A DNA stretch of 64,000 bases, taken from Heliocidaris tuberculata. Taxonomy: Eukaryota > Echinodermata > Echinoidea > Camarodonta > Echinometridae. Both the position numbers and the translations under genes were made by a program. Positions 33,885-44,724 of the stretch are shown in pieces. The notes beneath the pieces are model-generated. The model was not told the DNA's origin and made no database searches. It worked only from the letters and a program-made list of their open reading frames with translations. Location: assembly GCA_025618425.1 (NCBI GenBank), contig CM046846.1, positions 29,283,075 through 29,347,074 of the forward strand. Reading direction: 5' to 3'. Every line of letters starts with the position of its first letter. The first letter of the stretch is position 1.

Positions 33885-34020
33885 ATAATTGTAAGGAAAT
33901 AACATATACAACAGCTTTGGCACCTCTCGTGGAAATAATTATAATTGTGAGAAATGAAAATGAGAGAATAATGGTTGCGTAACTTAAATCAAAGTTCCCC
34001 AGAGCTGTCCTCCCAACTAT
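33885..34020. repeat. ATTGTGAGAAATG repeat family, copy 2
   Basis: Contains TAAGGAAATAACATATACAA, then ATAATTGTGAGAAATGAAAA and CAAAGTTCCCCAGAGCTGTC. Related to 4924-5010 and to both sides of the tRNA-like element at 42388-42640, where the first part is inverted. Confidence 0.8.
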
Positions 34021-34034
34021 CTTTGCAGTGGCGG

Positions 34035-34102
34035 ATCTACGGGGGGGGGGGGGGGGGGGGGGGGAGGGGGTTAGGGGGTTTAAACCCCCCCCCCCTTGGG
34101 CT
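34035..34102. repeat. Long poly-G / poly-C tract
   Basis: About 24 consecutive G, more broken G runs, then 12 C. It follows GCAGTGGCGGATC, a typical end of hAT-type MITEs here, but the opposite end was not identified. Confidence 0.8.
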
Positions 34103-36180
34103 GCCAAGTAAACATTTAATGTGCATAGGAAAACGCCATCATAATATGTCCAGACTCACACAATATGTTCCTATATAGCACTCTGTCTCAGGCTCAGCCT
34201 CGGGCAATAGGTTTTAAACCCCCCCCCCCCGACTACCAAGTGAACATGTGTTACTTTTTCTATGCACATATCATTGTGATAGAATAGTAGCCAATAGCTT
34301 AGTTGTTTTATATCACTCATCGATAATACTTTCATTAACACATTCATTGAGAAATTACATTAACGTTGTTTGAATACAATTTTGGCCTTAAAAATGATTG
34401 CTAAGCTCACCCAGAACCTCATATATATGGTGTAAATTTAAGTTTGCTACCAATTTGGATACTAGTAGTTGTTACGTATATGGGTCAGGATTTTGAAAAA
34501 TGTACCAATTTGTTCATTTCCTGACTTCAGTGTGTTTCTAACGGCCCTATTCGTTTCTATTCCTATTTATTTTTATATATTTTGGTGTCATCTGAAAGAA
34601 TAAGTGAAGGGCTTTCAGTAAATATATAATTGTTCATATGTTTGATATGTAGTAGGTCACAGGGTTAATTAAAACATTAAATGGCCAACAAAGGAGAACG
34701 TCCATTAGCATATCTTTATGATTTCTGAAAAGAATTCTACTATAAGAGATACGACATGACCAATGGCAAATCAAAGACTGTAATACGAAGAACATTTCTA
34801 GAAAAAATCAGGAAATTACGTGCATTATTAAAGAAATGACAACAATTTACATAATATTATACTGGGTTCCCCTCACGGAAGTTCAATATACTTTGTGGGG
34901 TGAAAGAGCCCGTTAAAGATCAGACAGTGGTTTTTGGTGGTAATTAAAATATGTATCTCTAATAGATTCATGATTCCTGAAAATTTTCCCCCGTTTTCCC
35001 AAGAAAATTTGATTTTTGATGGGTTCAGAACAGTTTTGCGCACCTCCGTTAGGAAAACGAACTTCCGTGAGGTATACGATTCTACGATAAATTTTGAGCT
35101 GATGGGTGTTGCTCGCAGGTCAAAATGCGCTTTCATCACACAGCTCAGAGCAAGAGGTAAGTAGTCCTACTCGTTGAAGTTACGCACGAGCCACGTGGGT
35201 GTGCTGATTTGCAATAGAAACAACAAAAGTTATGCAAAAAATTTGGTTCCATAGAAGATACTCATTAAAATCAGTGATTTTAAGTAATCTAAGATACCAT
35301 CGGGGATCCAGTTTTTGTGTTATTTTGGTAGGAATGGACTTCCAAGAAAGTTTGAACGTGCTGGAGTAATTTTCTCAATTATTATTCGCTTATGCTTGGC
35401 TATGAAAGCGTGTGCTCCTAAACACAGAACGTCCGTGATGGTTTCAACGAACCTCCGAGAAAAAAACCAATACATTTTGAAATGGCTCTTTTCTTGGGAA
35501 GTTCCTTTTGCATGATTGATTTTCAGAGCTATTTGATGACTACATAATTTATGCTACTGAAATATCACAGTCGACATACAATTTGACTTATTTTTAAGAT
35601 ACTATTTTGTATGTAAAATCTATTTTATGATTTTTTTTTTCAAATTAAAGTTTAAATGCTAATATTACCTATTTAGATATGATTAATTATTATGAATGAT
35701 AGTTAGAATAAAGTGAGCTCTACTTACTATAATTTTGTTAAAATATTATTTTAATTGGTCGAGTTTCAAGATTTTTATTGCATGAGAAACTTTAAATCAG
35801 TTTTCCTCACGGAGGTTCGGTAAGAAAACTCACTTTTTATTTATTTTCCTTGTTATACTTGTAATGTGTGTGATACCACTTGCAGTTATTAGTATAATGT
35901 CTAATCACTAATATAAGGTATATATTATTAGCTAGCTTCTAATTTCCCTATAATATAATTTGATTTGTCTTTTTGCTCTCGGAGGTTCGTTCTTGAAAGA
36001 TTGTTATGAATTCCACCAAAGGAGATGGATAATTTCCTCCATACTTTCACAGTAGATGCCAATCAAGTATCCCCTTACTTTTCGATAATTTGAATTTATA
36101 TATCAACATTTCATTTTTCGTCGTCATAACGGACGTTCACTTCATACACAGTCACTTTATTTTGCAGAGTTTCACTGATC

Positions 36181-36476
36181 ATGCCACGTCCAAGAAATTT
36201 TGATTAAAAAGTCAGCTGCTCAGTCTCAGGCGGAGTATCGTGAACGGAAGAAAGATGAGCTCACAGAAACTGCGTATAACAGCCAAGAGGCAAAGAGAAA
36301 AAAGAAAAGTTATAGAAAAATATGGAAACAATTAGATGAAGATGAAAAGGAGAGAAGATGGATGTATGCTCCAACGCATTAGGACAAAAGCACATGGTCG
36401 TATTTCGAAGCTGGACATGGGAAGGGATGGAGTAGGGGCGGCTGCAAAGCTCGAAGCTGACTGGTCTGTCAAGTAA
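36181..36476 (+). pseudogene. Broken transposon-type ORF (basic N-terminus and GHGKG...DGVGA motif)
   Basis: Starts MPRPRNFD then frameshifts into KKSAAQSQAEYRERKKDELT and a Lys/Arg-rich helix ending DEDEKERR. A second shift gives DKSTWSYFEAGHGKG, and a third gives DGVGAAAKLEADWSVK. The pieces are collinear, so this is one decayed coding sequence with at least three frame breaks. The GHGKG-x-DGVGA-x-K signature recalls ORFs of invertebrate DNA transposons; I cannot assign a superfamily. The array at 36541 begins 65 bases later. Confidence 0.6.
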
Positions 36477-36540
36477 ACCTCTCAGCCTGTCAAACAAACC
36501 TGGCGGTGACCTACCTGACCCATCTTTGGCCATTGGGGGC

Positions 36541-37740
36541 ATTTCGTTTTTCCGAAGGTTCATAATTCCGAAACACTAATTTCCCATGCCTGGGGGTTCA
36601 TAATTCTGAAAATGAAAAAGGGTTCATAATTCTGAGCATTTGTTGCATTATTCCAAAGGTTTGCTTATCCGAAGGTTCATAATTAAGAAAATGAAAAAGA
36701 TTTCATAATTCCGAAAATAGAATATGGTTCATAATTCCGAAAAAGATATAGGGTTCATTTTTCTGAAGATTCGTAATTCCGAAAATGAAATAGAGTTTAT
36801 TCTGAAGGTTCTTATTTCCGAAAATGAAAACGGGTTTGTATTTCCGAAAAAGAAATAGGGATCATAATTCCAAAAATGAAATAGGGTTTGTATTTCCGAA
36901 AAAGAAATATGGTTCATAATTTGGAAAATGAAATAGGGTTCGTTTTTCCGAAAATTAAAAAAGGGGTATAATTCCGAAGGCTCGTAATTCCAAAAAGTTG
37001 AGTAGGACTTTATTGATTTTTTGGAATTATGAACCCTTTTTCATTTTCCGAATTATGAACCCTATTTAATTTTCAGAAATACGAACCCCATTTAATTTTC
37101 GGAATTATGGACCCTATTTCATTTTCGGAAATACAAACCCTTTTTCATTTTCGGAAATACGAGCCGTATTTCATTTTCGGAAATACGAACCCTTTTTCAT
37201 TTTAGGAAATACGAACCCTTTTGCATTTTCGGAAATGCAAACCCTTTTTCATTTTCGGAAATACGAACCTTCGGAATTATGAACCCTCTTTCATTTTCGG
37301 AAATATGAACCTTCGGAATTAGGAACCCTTTTTCATTTTCGGAAATACGAACATTATTTCATTTTCGGAATTATGAACCTCATTTCATTTTCGGAAATAC
37401 GAACCTTCGGAATTATGAACCCTCTTTCATTTTCGGAAATATGAACCTTCGGAATTAGGAACCCTTTTTCATTTTCGGAAATACGAACATTATTTCATTT
37501 TCGGAATTATGAATCTCATTTCATTTTCGGAAATATGAACCTTCGGAATTATGAATCCTATTTCATTTTCGGAAACACGAATCTTCAAAAATACGAACCT
37601 TCGGAAAAACGAACCTTCGGAGTAACGAACCTTCGGAGTAAAGAACCTTCGGAATAACGAACCTTTGGAATTATGAACCTTCGGAAAAACGAACCCTCGG
37701 AAATACGGACCTTCTGAAAAACGACATGTAACCGGTCAGA
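36541..37740. repeat. Inverted ~25-bp satellite array (foldback, TU-like)
   Basis: Left half (36541-36990) is a degenerate tandem of TTCATAATTCCGAAAATGAA units. The right half (37010-37735) is the same unit inverted (TTTCATTTTCGGAAATACGA, GGAATTATGAACC). The halves are inverted copies over about 450 bp. The design resembles sea urchin TU foldback transposons, whose arms are short tandem repeats (established knowledge). No coding capacity. Confidence 0.85.
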
Positions 37741-39180
37741 TGCAGTGGTCTTAGTTTCATGATAGCTCTAGTTGACTCTAATTAATAGTTACATTGAGCT
37801 TTAATGATAACTTCTATGAACGTTCAGTGAGAGATTTCTTGATTTCATTACATGGAGTTACCTTAGTAACGCCATGATTATATTCAGGTTATATTACGAA
37901 CTTCCGTGAATATCTTGCAAACGTCGGTGAGATTAACAATATCTGCCGAAACGGGAAAGATATTTGACGAATTCACTTAACCCTTGAAAATACTTATATA
38001 TTTCATGTCATCAGGAATATTTGTGATTGCTCTAAAATGTTTTAAGTGAAATTAGCTCACTGAAGTTTGTTCTGTATCCGAAAGTTGGGAGACGTATGAT
38101 ATTTCTGACAAATAGAAGATGTTACAAGTCATGTTTCGAGTTTGTGATCTGATGCATTTTGGTGTTCCTGTTCTGTAAATGTGTTATCAAGATTTTAACC
38201 AATTATGTTGAATAGCAAATAAAAATTGTTGTGTTATCTTCAAAGAAATTGGCTGTAATACTATAAATCTCATTTAAAACGTCCGTGAGGGAAATGAGAA
38301 CTTCCGTGATGAAAAGTATGTTAGGTTTGAATACCTGTAAGAGCTCACATATGTCAGAGGGGATGAAGTAAAATGTTTTTTCTTTAAGTGCATAATCTGT
38401 ACTACTAATTTTAGTTACATAAGTCAAAATATAATATTTTTTTTTCATGTGAGAAAAATTAAAAAAACATTACGACTGCAGGTGCAAAATTTTGAAAATA
38501 TCAGAAAAGTACTTGATATTGATATCACTAGCAAACCAAATGTGGTCATTAGACTGGATAAGAACTGTCCGCATTTGTAACTTCAATTTCAATCACTATT
38601 TGTGCTAATGATTTATTAAACATTTACGAGAAAATCTTACACTTTCGTTTATACCAAGTATAGGGTGCTTATATTAATCACGGACGTTCACGTTTCTGAG
38701 ATGGTTAACTGAACGGTTAATAAAAACCTGTTCCATGGGAAATATCCCGGTATAATCGGGTTTTTGTAATGCTTAAATTTGTATTCTTCAACAATAAACA
38801 TGCCATTTTTACTCTTCTCAAAAAATTTTTTTGAGCCTCCTTTGACCAATTGGTACATTTTTCTAAATTCTCACCCATATCCTATACACACATTTTTTAC
38901 GTATGATAACGTACGTTTACGGTTACATCACGAAAGTTACATCGTGACCTTCAATTGGCTGAATAAGCAACATTTAGTTGAACTTAATTTTAATTTCTAC
39001 TTCACTGGCATGGCCAGTATAATCATTTACATCATAGAGGTTACCTATATTTAAGATTTTTGGTACTATACAAGTCAACATAATGTTACACTGTCATAAA
39101 TCTACCTTTTTATCACGAATCTTTCTTATATTCCCAGTTACTTTTCTTTAGTATCTTGAGTTTTAAACATGTGGTTAGAA

Positions 39181-39335
39181 TTAGACCAAAAAGAAATAAC
39201 ACACACTGGAGAGGAAAATTTCAAGTGCAAATATTGTGAGAAGATATAATATTATTCAACTCATCTGGTAACTTATTAAGTTGATAACCAAACACACGAT
39301 AACTCTGGATATAACTGTGTATTAAACTGTTACTT
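39181..39335 (+). pseudogene. C2H2 zinc-finger fossil
   Basis: One frame reads ITHTGEENFKCKYCEKI then stop, YYSTHLVTY, stop, and a second linker-like QTHDNSGYNC. The THTGEE-x-F-x-C-x2-C linker plus finger start is characteristic of tandem C2H2 proteins. Two in-frame stops and loss of the final His show it is dead. Possibly a fragment captured by a transposon. Confidence 0.65.
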
Positions 39336-40403
39336 GATCTAAAAAGACGTTATTATGGACTGCTTTTTATGGTCTCCATCGCTTATTAGATGCCAGGAAA
39401 ACATCACTTACAGGGGTTCAAATAGCAAAAAACAAACAAACAAACAAACAAAAAATCGACGCGGCGCTACGCGGCTCACAGACATCGCCGTTTCGCGCCT
39501 TGTGGACGATCGCCGTTGGGACAAACCCAGAGACCGCGGAGCCAGGGCCGGGGGGGGGGGGGGAGGCGGGGATGGGGCTGTAGTTCCCTCCCCCCCCCCC
39601 AATTATTTGGGCAAAAAAGAGAAAAAATAGAGCATGCAAGTATGCTTAAAATCGCAAGCTGGCAACCCTAAAAATGAAAAATCTCCCTACTGTGGGAGGG
39701 GGGTATCCCCCGTCCCACACCCTCCCCCTTGGAAAAAAAAGCTGCTTTGTGGCGCCGTGCTTCTTTCAAGTTTCATTCTTATTTCTTTTCCTTTTTTTTC
39801 CTTCTCTATATCCTTCCCCTTCTCTCGCTCTTCTGTCCTCCACTCTCTCATGACCTATTCTTCTCACTCAAAAAACGATAACAAAGACTTTCAAGAAAGC
39901 AACCCAAGGGCAATTTTGATACCCTGTTCGATATATCCCAAATAAATCATGTTCGGATTATGTAATGTAATATTGTCTTTGTATTGTTCGCACATTTCAA
40001 TAGGTGATGGAAGGCTATATAGAAATACCTTATACAGTATATAGGCTGCGGTATTTCCTTCCGGAATCTCATTCTCTTCCTCTCCTTTATACCCCCTTCC
40101 CCTAGTTTCTCCCTCTCCCCTCCATCTACAGCAGACTCCTTTAATTTCTCCTTCTTTTCATATATTTGTACTTTCTTTATGTCACTATTTATTTCTCTCT
40201 CCCTCCCCCTCACTCTTTCTAGCTTTTATAGACCTTTCATGGCTAACCCCTCGAACAATTTCCACCCATATACCTCTCCCCTTTATCTGTAGACACTTAA
40301 CCCAAAGACGAACCCACACTCGCAACCACCATCCCCTTGAAACAAATTGGCGCTACATAATGGATTTGGGCTTTTTACCGGCTTCTCTATCCTGCTTTAT
40401 ACA
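39336..40403. other. Low-complexity and repeat-derived DNA
   Basis: Contains (CAAA)n near 39430, a GC-rich block (39460-39550), a 14-G run, poly-C and long TC-rich stretches (39780-39850, 40070-40220). No supported gene. Confidence 0.5.
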
Positions 40404-40406
40404 TAA

Positions 40407-41662
40407 AGGGGCTTTCACACCGGGATTTGCGTAGAGTTGCGTAGAGTTGCGTAGGGAGTACGCCAAAATTCGCTGCGTACTCATGAAAAAACAAATGATG
40501 GATCGGCGTAGTCCCTGCGTAGGGTAGCGTAGGGTAGCGTAGGGTTGCGTAACTTGTCCACGTACACTTACGTAGGTCAGGCGTTAAGTCTGCGTAGCGT
40601 TGCTTACTGTTGCGTACGGATTCTGTTCGCAAGCGAAGATGAAAAAGAAGAAAAAAAAAAGCATTAGGCCTATAGCATTTCCCGCCTTATGAACTTCTCA
40701 AGCAACTCTTGCCTGCTGTCCGGAACACTGTACTGCTGTGAAGTAGAAACAAAAGATAATGAGTTGTTTAAGTCCATTCCTTGTCCATTCCTTGTTATTA
40801 TAGTGCTCACACGATTTGTCATAGAGCAGTGGGTGTTGCTGGACCCACTCCATAATTTCCGACCTCTCCTGGTCAGTCGAAACTGTGAAAGGGGGGGGGG
40901 GGGGGGAGCTTCGCCTGTCTCTTTTTCTTCTGTGGTTTTGGGGTTTCGCTGCCAGCTGCATCACTATGTCCAGAGTGTGGTGCAGGTGAATCTCCATCTT
41001 GGTCACTAGAAACATGTGGAGAATGAGCAGGAGAAGATTTCTTGCCCCGACCTCGACTCTTGCTCTTCCTTTTTGGCATTTTGCAGACTTTATTAAAAAG
41101 GAACAATCAAGCCTTGCAGATCTATAGAGGACTAACTGTTCAGCAGCAATTTAATGTCAAATGGGACGAATCTGTTCAAACTAGCAGTCAAGCGAATAAT
41201 AACTGATGAAAAACAGTAGGATCCAGCATGAGTACTCCAAATTTAAGTAACTATAAGCAACTATACGCAAATGTACGCCAGGTCTACGCAAGTCTACGTA
41301 AGTCTACGTCGGTCTATACGCCACAGTACGCAACACTACGCCATTCCATGCGCAAGTCTCAAAATGTGTTTCGAGAAACCGGGGCCTTTTGGCGTAGTGT
41401 TGCGTAGTAATGGCGTACAGTGGCGTAGTGTTGCGTAGGCTTGCGTATAAACTGCATTCTCTGGCTCTACGCAGACAGTACGCCAAAAAATTAAACATGT
41501 TTAATTTTTTGAGCCCCTCCCGCGTACCTATTTTGCGTTCCTCGGCGTAGACTTGCGTAGACTTGCGTAGGCACAGCGTATGGCAGCGTAGCGTTGCGTA
41601 GTCGCTACGCAACACTACGTAACTCTACGCAACTCTACGCAAATCCCGGTGTGAAAGCCCCT
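40407..41662. mobile_element. PIF/Harbinger-like transposon with TAA target duplication
   Basis: Starts AGGGGCTTTCACACCGGG and ends with its exact reverse complement. The inverted repeats are 42 bp perfect and continue as arrays of TTGCGTAG units on both sides. TAA at 40404-40406 and 41663-41665 is a 3-bp duplication. Inside, on the minus strand, lies a frameshifted MADF-like gene. No transposase remains, so this is a non-autonomous derivative of 1,256 bp. Confidence 0.9.
40757..41079 (-). pseudogene. MADF/Myb-like DNA-binding protein of the Harbinger-like element, frameshifted
   Basis: ATG at 41079 opens MPKRKSKSRGRGKKSS, a nuclear-localisation-like basic start. An acidic/Ser-Pro stretch (SSDQDGDSPAPHSGHS) follows, then QKKKRQAKLPPPPP encoded by a 16-base poly-C. 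Beyond the homopolymer another frame continues TVSTDQERSEIMEWVQQHPL and LYDKSCEHYNNKEWTRNGLK, which fits the start of a MADF domain (hydrophobic-x2-hydrophobic, P-LYD, Y-x-N, E-x-W). PIF/Harbinger transposons commonly carry such a second protein. The break is at the homopolymer, so it could be an assembly length error; the C-terminal half of the domain is also missing. Confidence 0.65.
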
Positions 41663-41665
41663 TAA

Positions 41666-42360
41666 CAGAGGAGGCAAATATTTTTGACGATAATTACCCG
41701 GATGTTATTGAAATGAAATTGAAAAGAATCGCTCCGATGTTAAAATGTATTTTTTAAATGATGTTTTTATGTGACAATCCTTCTTTATGATTCATTTATA
41801 TACGTACGAGTTAACAATGTAATTACTTTACTTTGGTAAAGTGTCAATTATAATATTGGTTAATTATGTTGTAATCAGTTTTGTAAATTATGTTTGGAAA
41901 TAAAGATCTAAAGAGAAATAAATAAATAAATCAAATCAAATCAAAATTATTGTGGATTTCGCTCAGAATTGTTTAAAAATTGAACTTCAATATATCTCAT
42001 GGGCCAATCGATTTTGTGGACCTTTCTGATATTTCGGTCTCGTGCATGGACTCGGGGGCTGTCGGTCCATTGGTTTTAAATTTGTTTTGTAAACTTTTTG
42101 TGATATTTCACGCAGGAGACAGGAAATTACTGTTTATAATTTGTTTAAATATATGAATATATTCACATCCTTTCATTTTTGCCAATGGTACTGTCCCAAC
42201 ATATTGCGTAATAAATAAGAGCGAAATAAGTCGATTGATACAAATTCTATAATGGAACATGAACTCGTGACAAAAATGCAAACACACAAAGACTTGAAAG
42301 AAGTTAATTTTGAATGACAGAGAGGAAATAGATTTAATGTGAGAACTTTGAATAGGAAAT
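41666..42360. other. AT-rich spacer
   Basis: No gene or repeat family recognised; (AAATA)n/(TCAAA)n low complexity near 41915-41945. Confidence 0.5.
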
Positions 42361-42387
42361 TAAACAACATGCCACATATATATATAT

Positions 42388-42633
42388 AATTGTGAGAAAT
42401 GAAAATGAGAGAATAATGGTTGCGTAGCTTAAATCAAAGTTCCCCAGAGCTGTCCTCCCTTTTTGAATTTTTGCAAAGGTTGAAAAAATGTCTCCGCCGG
42501 GAATCGAACCCGGGTCGTTGGCTTAGAACGCCAATGCCTTAACCACTAGACACGGAGACGGGCCAGTGATTTCTCACAATTATAATTATTTCCACGAGAG
42601 TTGCCAAAGCTGTTGTATATGTTATTTCCTTAC

Positions 42634-42640
<7 letters not shown>
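42388..42640. repeat. Inverted repeat element carrying a tRNA-like sequence
   Basis: ATAATTGTGAGAAAT (about 42387-42401) and ATTTCTCACAATTAT (about 42569-42583) are inverted ends around 180 bp. Beyond the right end is the reverse complement of the 33885-33950 sequence. The left part matches 4924-5010 and 33940-34015. A (TA)n tract follows at 42640-42678. Confidence 0.75.
42489..42559 (-). tRNA. tRNA-Arg (anticodon UCU)-like sequence
   Basis: 71 nt that folds as a cloverleaf. Acceptor stem GTCTCCG/CGGAGAC (7 of 7), D stem GTCT/AGGC, anticodon stem TTGGC/GCCAA around loop GTTCTAA (anticodon TCT), T stem CCGGG/CCCGG with TTCGATT loop, discriminator A. The B box GGTTCGATTCC is perfect; the A-box area is one base short between the acceptor and D stems. 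No intron; CCA not encoded, as in eukaryotes. It sits inside an inverted-repeat family, so it may be a tRNA-derived mobile element or tRNA-like locus rather than a working gene. Confidence 0.65.
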
Positions 42641-42682
<42 letters not shown>

Positions 42683-42869
42683 GGGTAGAAAACAAGTAAA
42701 TAAAAATTCAAATTTCCGGTCATAGGCCTTCATCAGGAAATGATATGAGAGACAGAAAGAGAAGATCACATGCAAGCAAAAATGCTTGACAAAGTGTAAA
42801 ACTTTTGCGCTTATTTTTAATATTTGGGATACGTTTAAAAAAAAAAATCATAGATGCCACTGATTCGGC

Positions 42870-43353
42870 CAGGGGTGTCGATCCGTGTTCATGATTGGGG
42901 GGGGGGGGGGGGGTGACCGGCGAGGGTGTACCAGGGACTTTTTCAAAAAATTGTTTATAAAAATTGCATTTTAAAGCATCCCAAAATGGTTTTTAATGAA
43001 AAGAAGGAATGAAAGGATCTACGACAATGGATGGAATCCCTTACTTGAGAATAACAATATAATGCGAGCGAACGAATTGGGAATTTTCTTCGATATTTTC
43101 GCATTGAAATTATGGCATTTCTTATTTCCTTACTTCTATAGTCATTAAAGAATGTGATGGTATTTCAAGATCAAACATGAGTTTGGATATTTATCAGTTT
43201 TAAGTTAATGTATCACAATTCTTATTTATTTTATCCAAAAATATTGGGGGGGGGGATGATAATACAGGCCATCCCTCTCACCTCAATTTTTTTGGGGATA
43301 GATACCCCCCCCCCTCACCCCGCCCCCCCCCCCCCCCGGGACCGACACCCATG
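42870..43353. mobile_element. hAT-type element with poly-G/poly-C tracts
   Basis: Ends CAGGGGTGTCGATCC and GGACCGACACCCATG are imperfect inverted repeats. Flanks GATTCGGC (42862-42869) and GATTCGGT (43354-43361) match in 7 of 8 bases. The ends include runs of 17 G and 17 C. No coding sequence. Confidence 0.75.
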
Positions 43354-43907
43354 GATTCGGTTATATGATTATCGCTATTTATCTCTTCTTCTTTTTTCTT
43401 ATTTAAATTTAAACATTTTAAACAAACGTAAAGAATAGCTGTCATCAGGTTTTCAGAACACATAAAAAAAAGTAGGAGAAGCTGAAATTCATAAATTATA
43501 GAAACGTTTTGATAATAGAGGCAAAATTAGATACAGTATACTCTTTTCTGTTTTTATGTAGTGTAGGGCCCGTCTTGCGATAGGGGGCGGGGGGGGGGGG
43601 TCACAAGCAAAATAAAATATAGATAATCAAATTTGACTGGGGACGCAAGAGTACATTTTCCCCACTGTGTATTGAATGTAAAAGGCGGATTTTATTTACC
43701 GGGGGGGGGGGGGGAGGGGGCATTTGCCACCTGTGCTCCCTTGATCCGCCATTGCTACTGATTTGTGATTGATTACAGCTAGGACTACATCACGTCACGT
43801 GACACTGCTCAATTAATCAGGAATCTAGAGAAAGTGGTGGAATGGTTTTGATCGCTGTATATAGTCCATAAGTATTCGACGGTCTAATTCGGAGCCACAC
43901 CTTATCC

Positions 43908-44235
43908 AGGGGCCGCGGAGCGTTTTTGAAAGTGGGGGGGGGGGGGGGGGGGCCTGATCTGATTTCACTAATTAATGACAATTTTCGAGCCTTTTTTTCC
44001 GAGATTTTTTTCACAAAAAGTCTACTAAAAAAAGGGAGGGGGCTGCAGCCCCCCAGTTCCGCGGCCCATGTCAGGGGCCGTTTTTGAAAGGAGGGGGGCT
44101 GATTTGATTTCATTTGAATAATGACAATTTTGCACCTTTTGGGGTGTATTTTATGAAACGTGTCTACTCAAAATAGTGGGGGGGGACTGCAGTCCCCCCC
44201 CCCCCCCAGTCCCTCCCCCGGTTCCGCGGCCTATG
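43908..44235. mobile_element. Two adjacent copies of a GGCCGCGGA-ended repeat
   Basis: First unit 43908-44068, second 44072-44235. Each has CAGGGGCCG...TTTTTGAAAG, poly-G, ATGACAATTTT, CTGCAG inside a G/C-run hairpin, and TTCCGCGGCC at the end. This is a tandem or nested pair of MITEs. Confidence 0.75.
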
Positions 44236-44239
44236 TCTT

Positions 44240-44661
44240 TCAATCTTAAGGTCACCTTTAAACATTCTGTAATTTGAACAGATACGGTTTAAATCCACAT
44301 TGATTATTTACATTAGCACCTCAGTGATTTAGCACTTTTATATTAGCATCCGTGCAAATTAGCATGTCAAAAGTACTAGTAGTTGGCTCTATTCACGACT
44401 AGACTGGCTGTAAATAGGAAACTATTACGCCTAGCACACACTATGTATTGTACATACCGCTATGGTGGATGCAATTGCAAATGACTCGACTGTAGTGTGT
44501 CTCTAGCTCTGTGTACTGTAGATGTGTAACTGCATGAATGGTGTCAAGTTGATTATGTAACACTGAGCAGCTAAATTATGTTTTCTACCGAGGGCATTCA
44601 AGTGTAGACTAATGTGTGAGATTTCAAGTTGTTGCGTAGCTCCTTCATTATCTTAGCAAAT
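44240..44661 (+). promoter_or_regulatory. UBE2K: Upstream region of UBE2K
   Basis: Non-repetitive sequence before the UBE2K start. The bases just before the ATG (CTTCATTATCTTAG|CAAAT) resemble an acceptor, so a further 5' non-coding exon is possible. No TATA box seen. Confidence 0.35.
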
Positions 44662-44724
44662 ATGGCTAACATTGCTGCAGGAAGAATACAGAGGGAGCTG
44701 AGGGAAGTCATGAATAGTGATGAG
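44662..44724 (+). CDS. UBE2K: UBE2K coding exon 1
   Basis: ATG then [21 protein letters not shown], matching the family N-terminal helix. Donor GAG|GTATTT, phase 0. Confidence 0.93.

Larger units (their letters stand above)
34870..38695. repeat. Dispersed GAACNTCCGTGA motif region
   Basis: At least eleven copies of a GAAC(T/G/C)TCCG(T)GA(GG) motif in both orientations: 34872, 35059, 35427, 35449, 35805, 35976, 36128, 37898, 38278, 38298 and 38677. The flanks are otherwise unrelated AT-rich DNA. A transposon ORF fragment and an inverted satellite array lie in the middle. Probably the body of one large DNA transposon with repeated protein-binding sites (inference). Confidence 0.6.
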
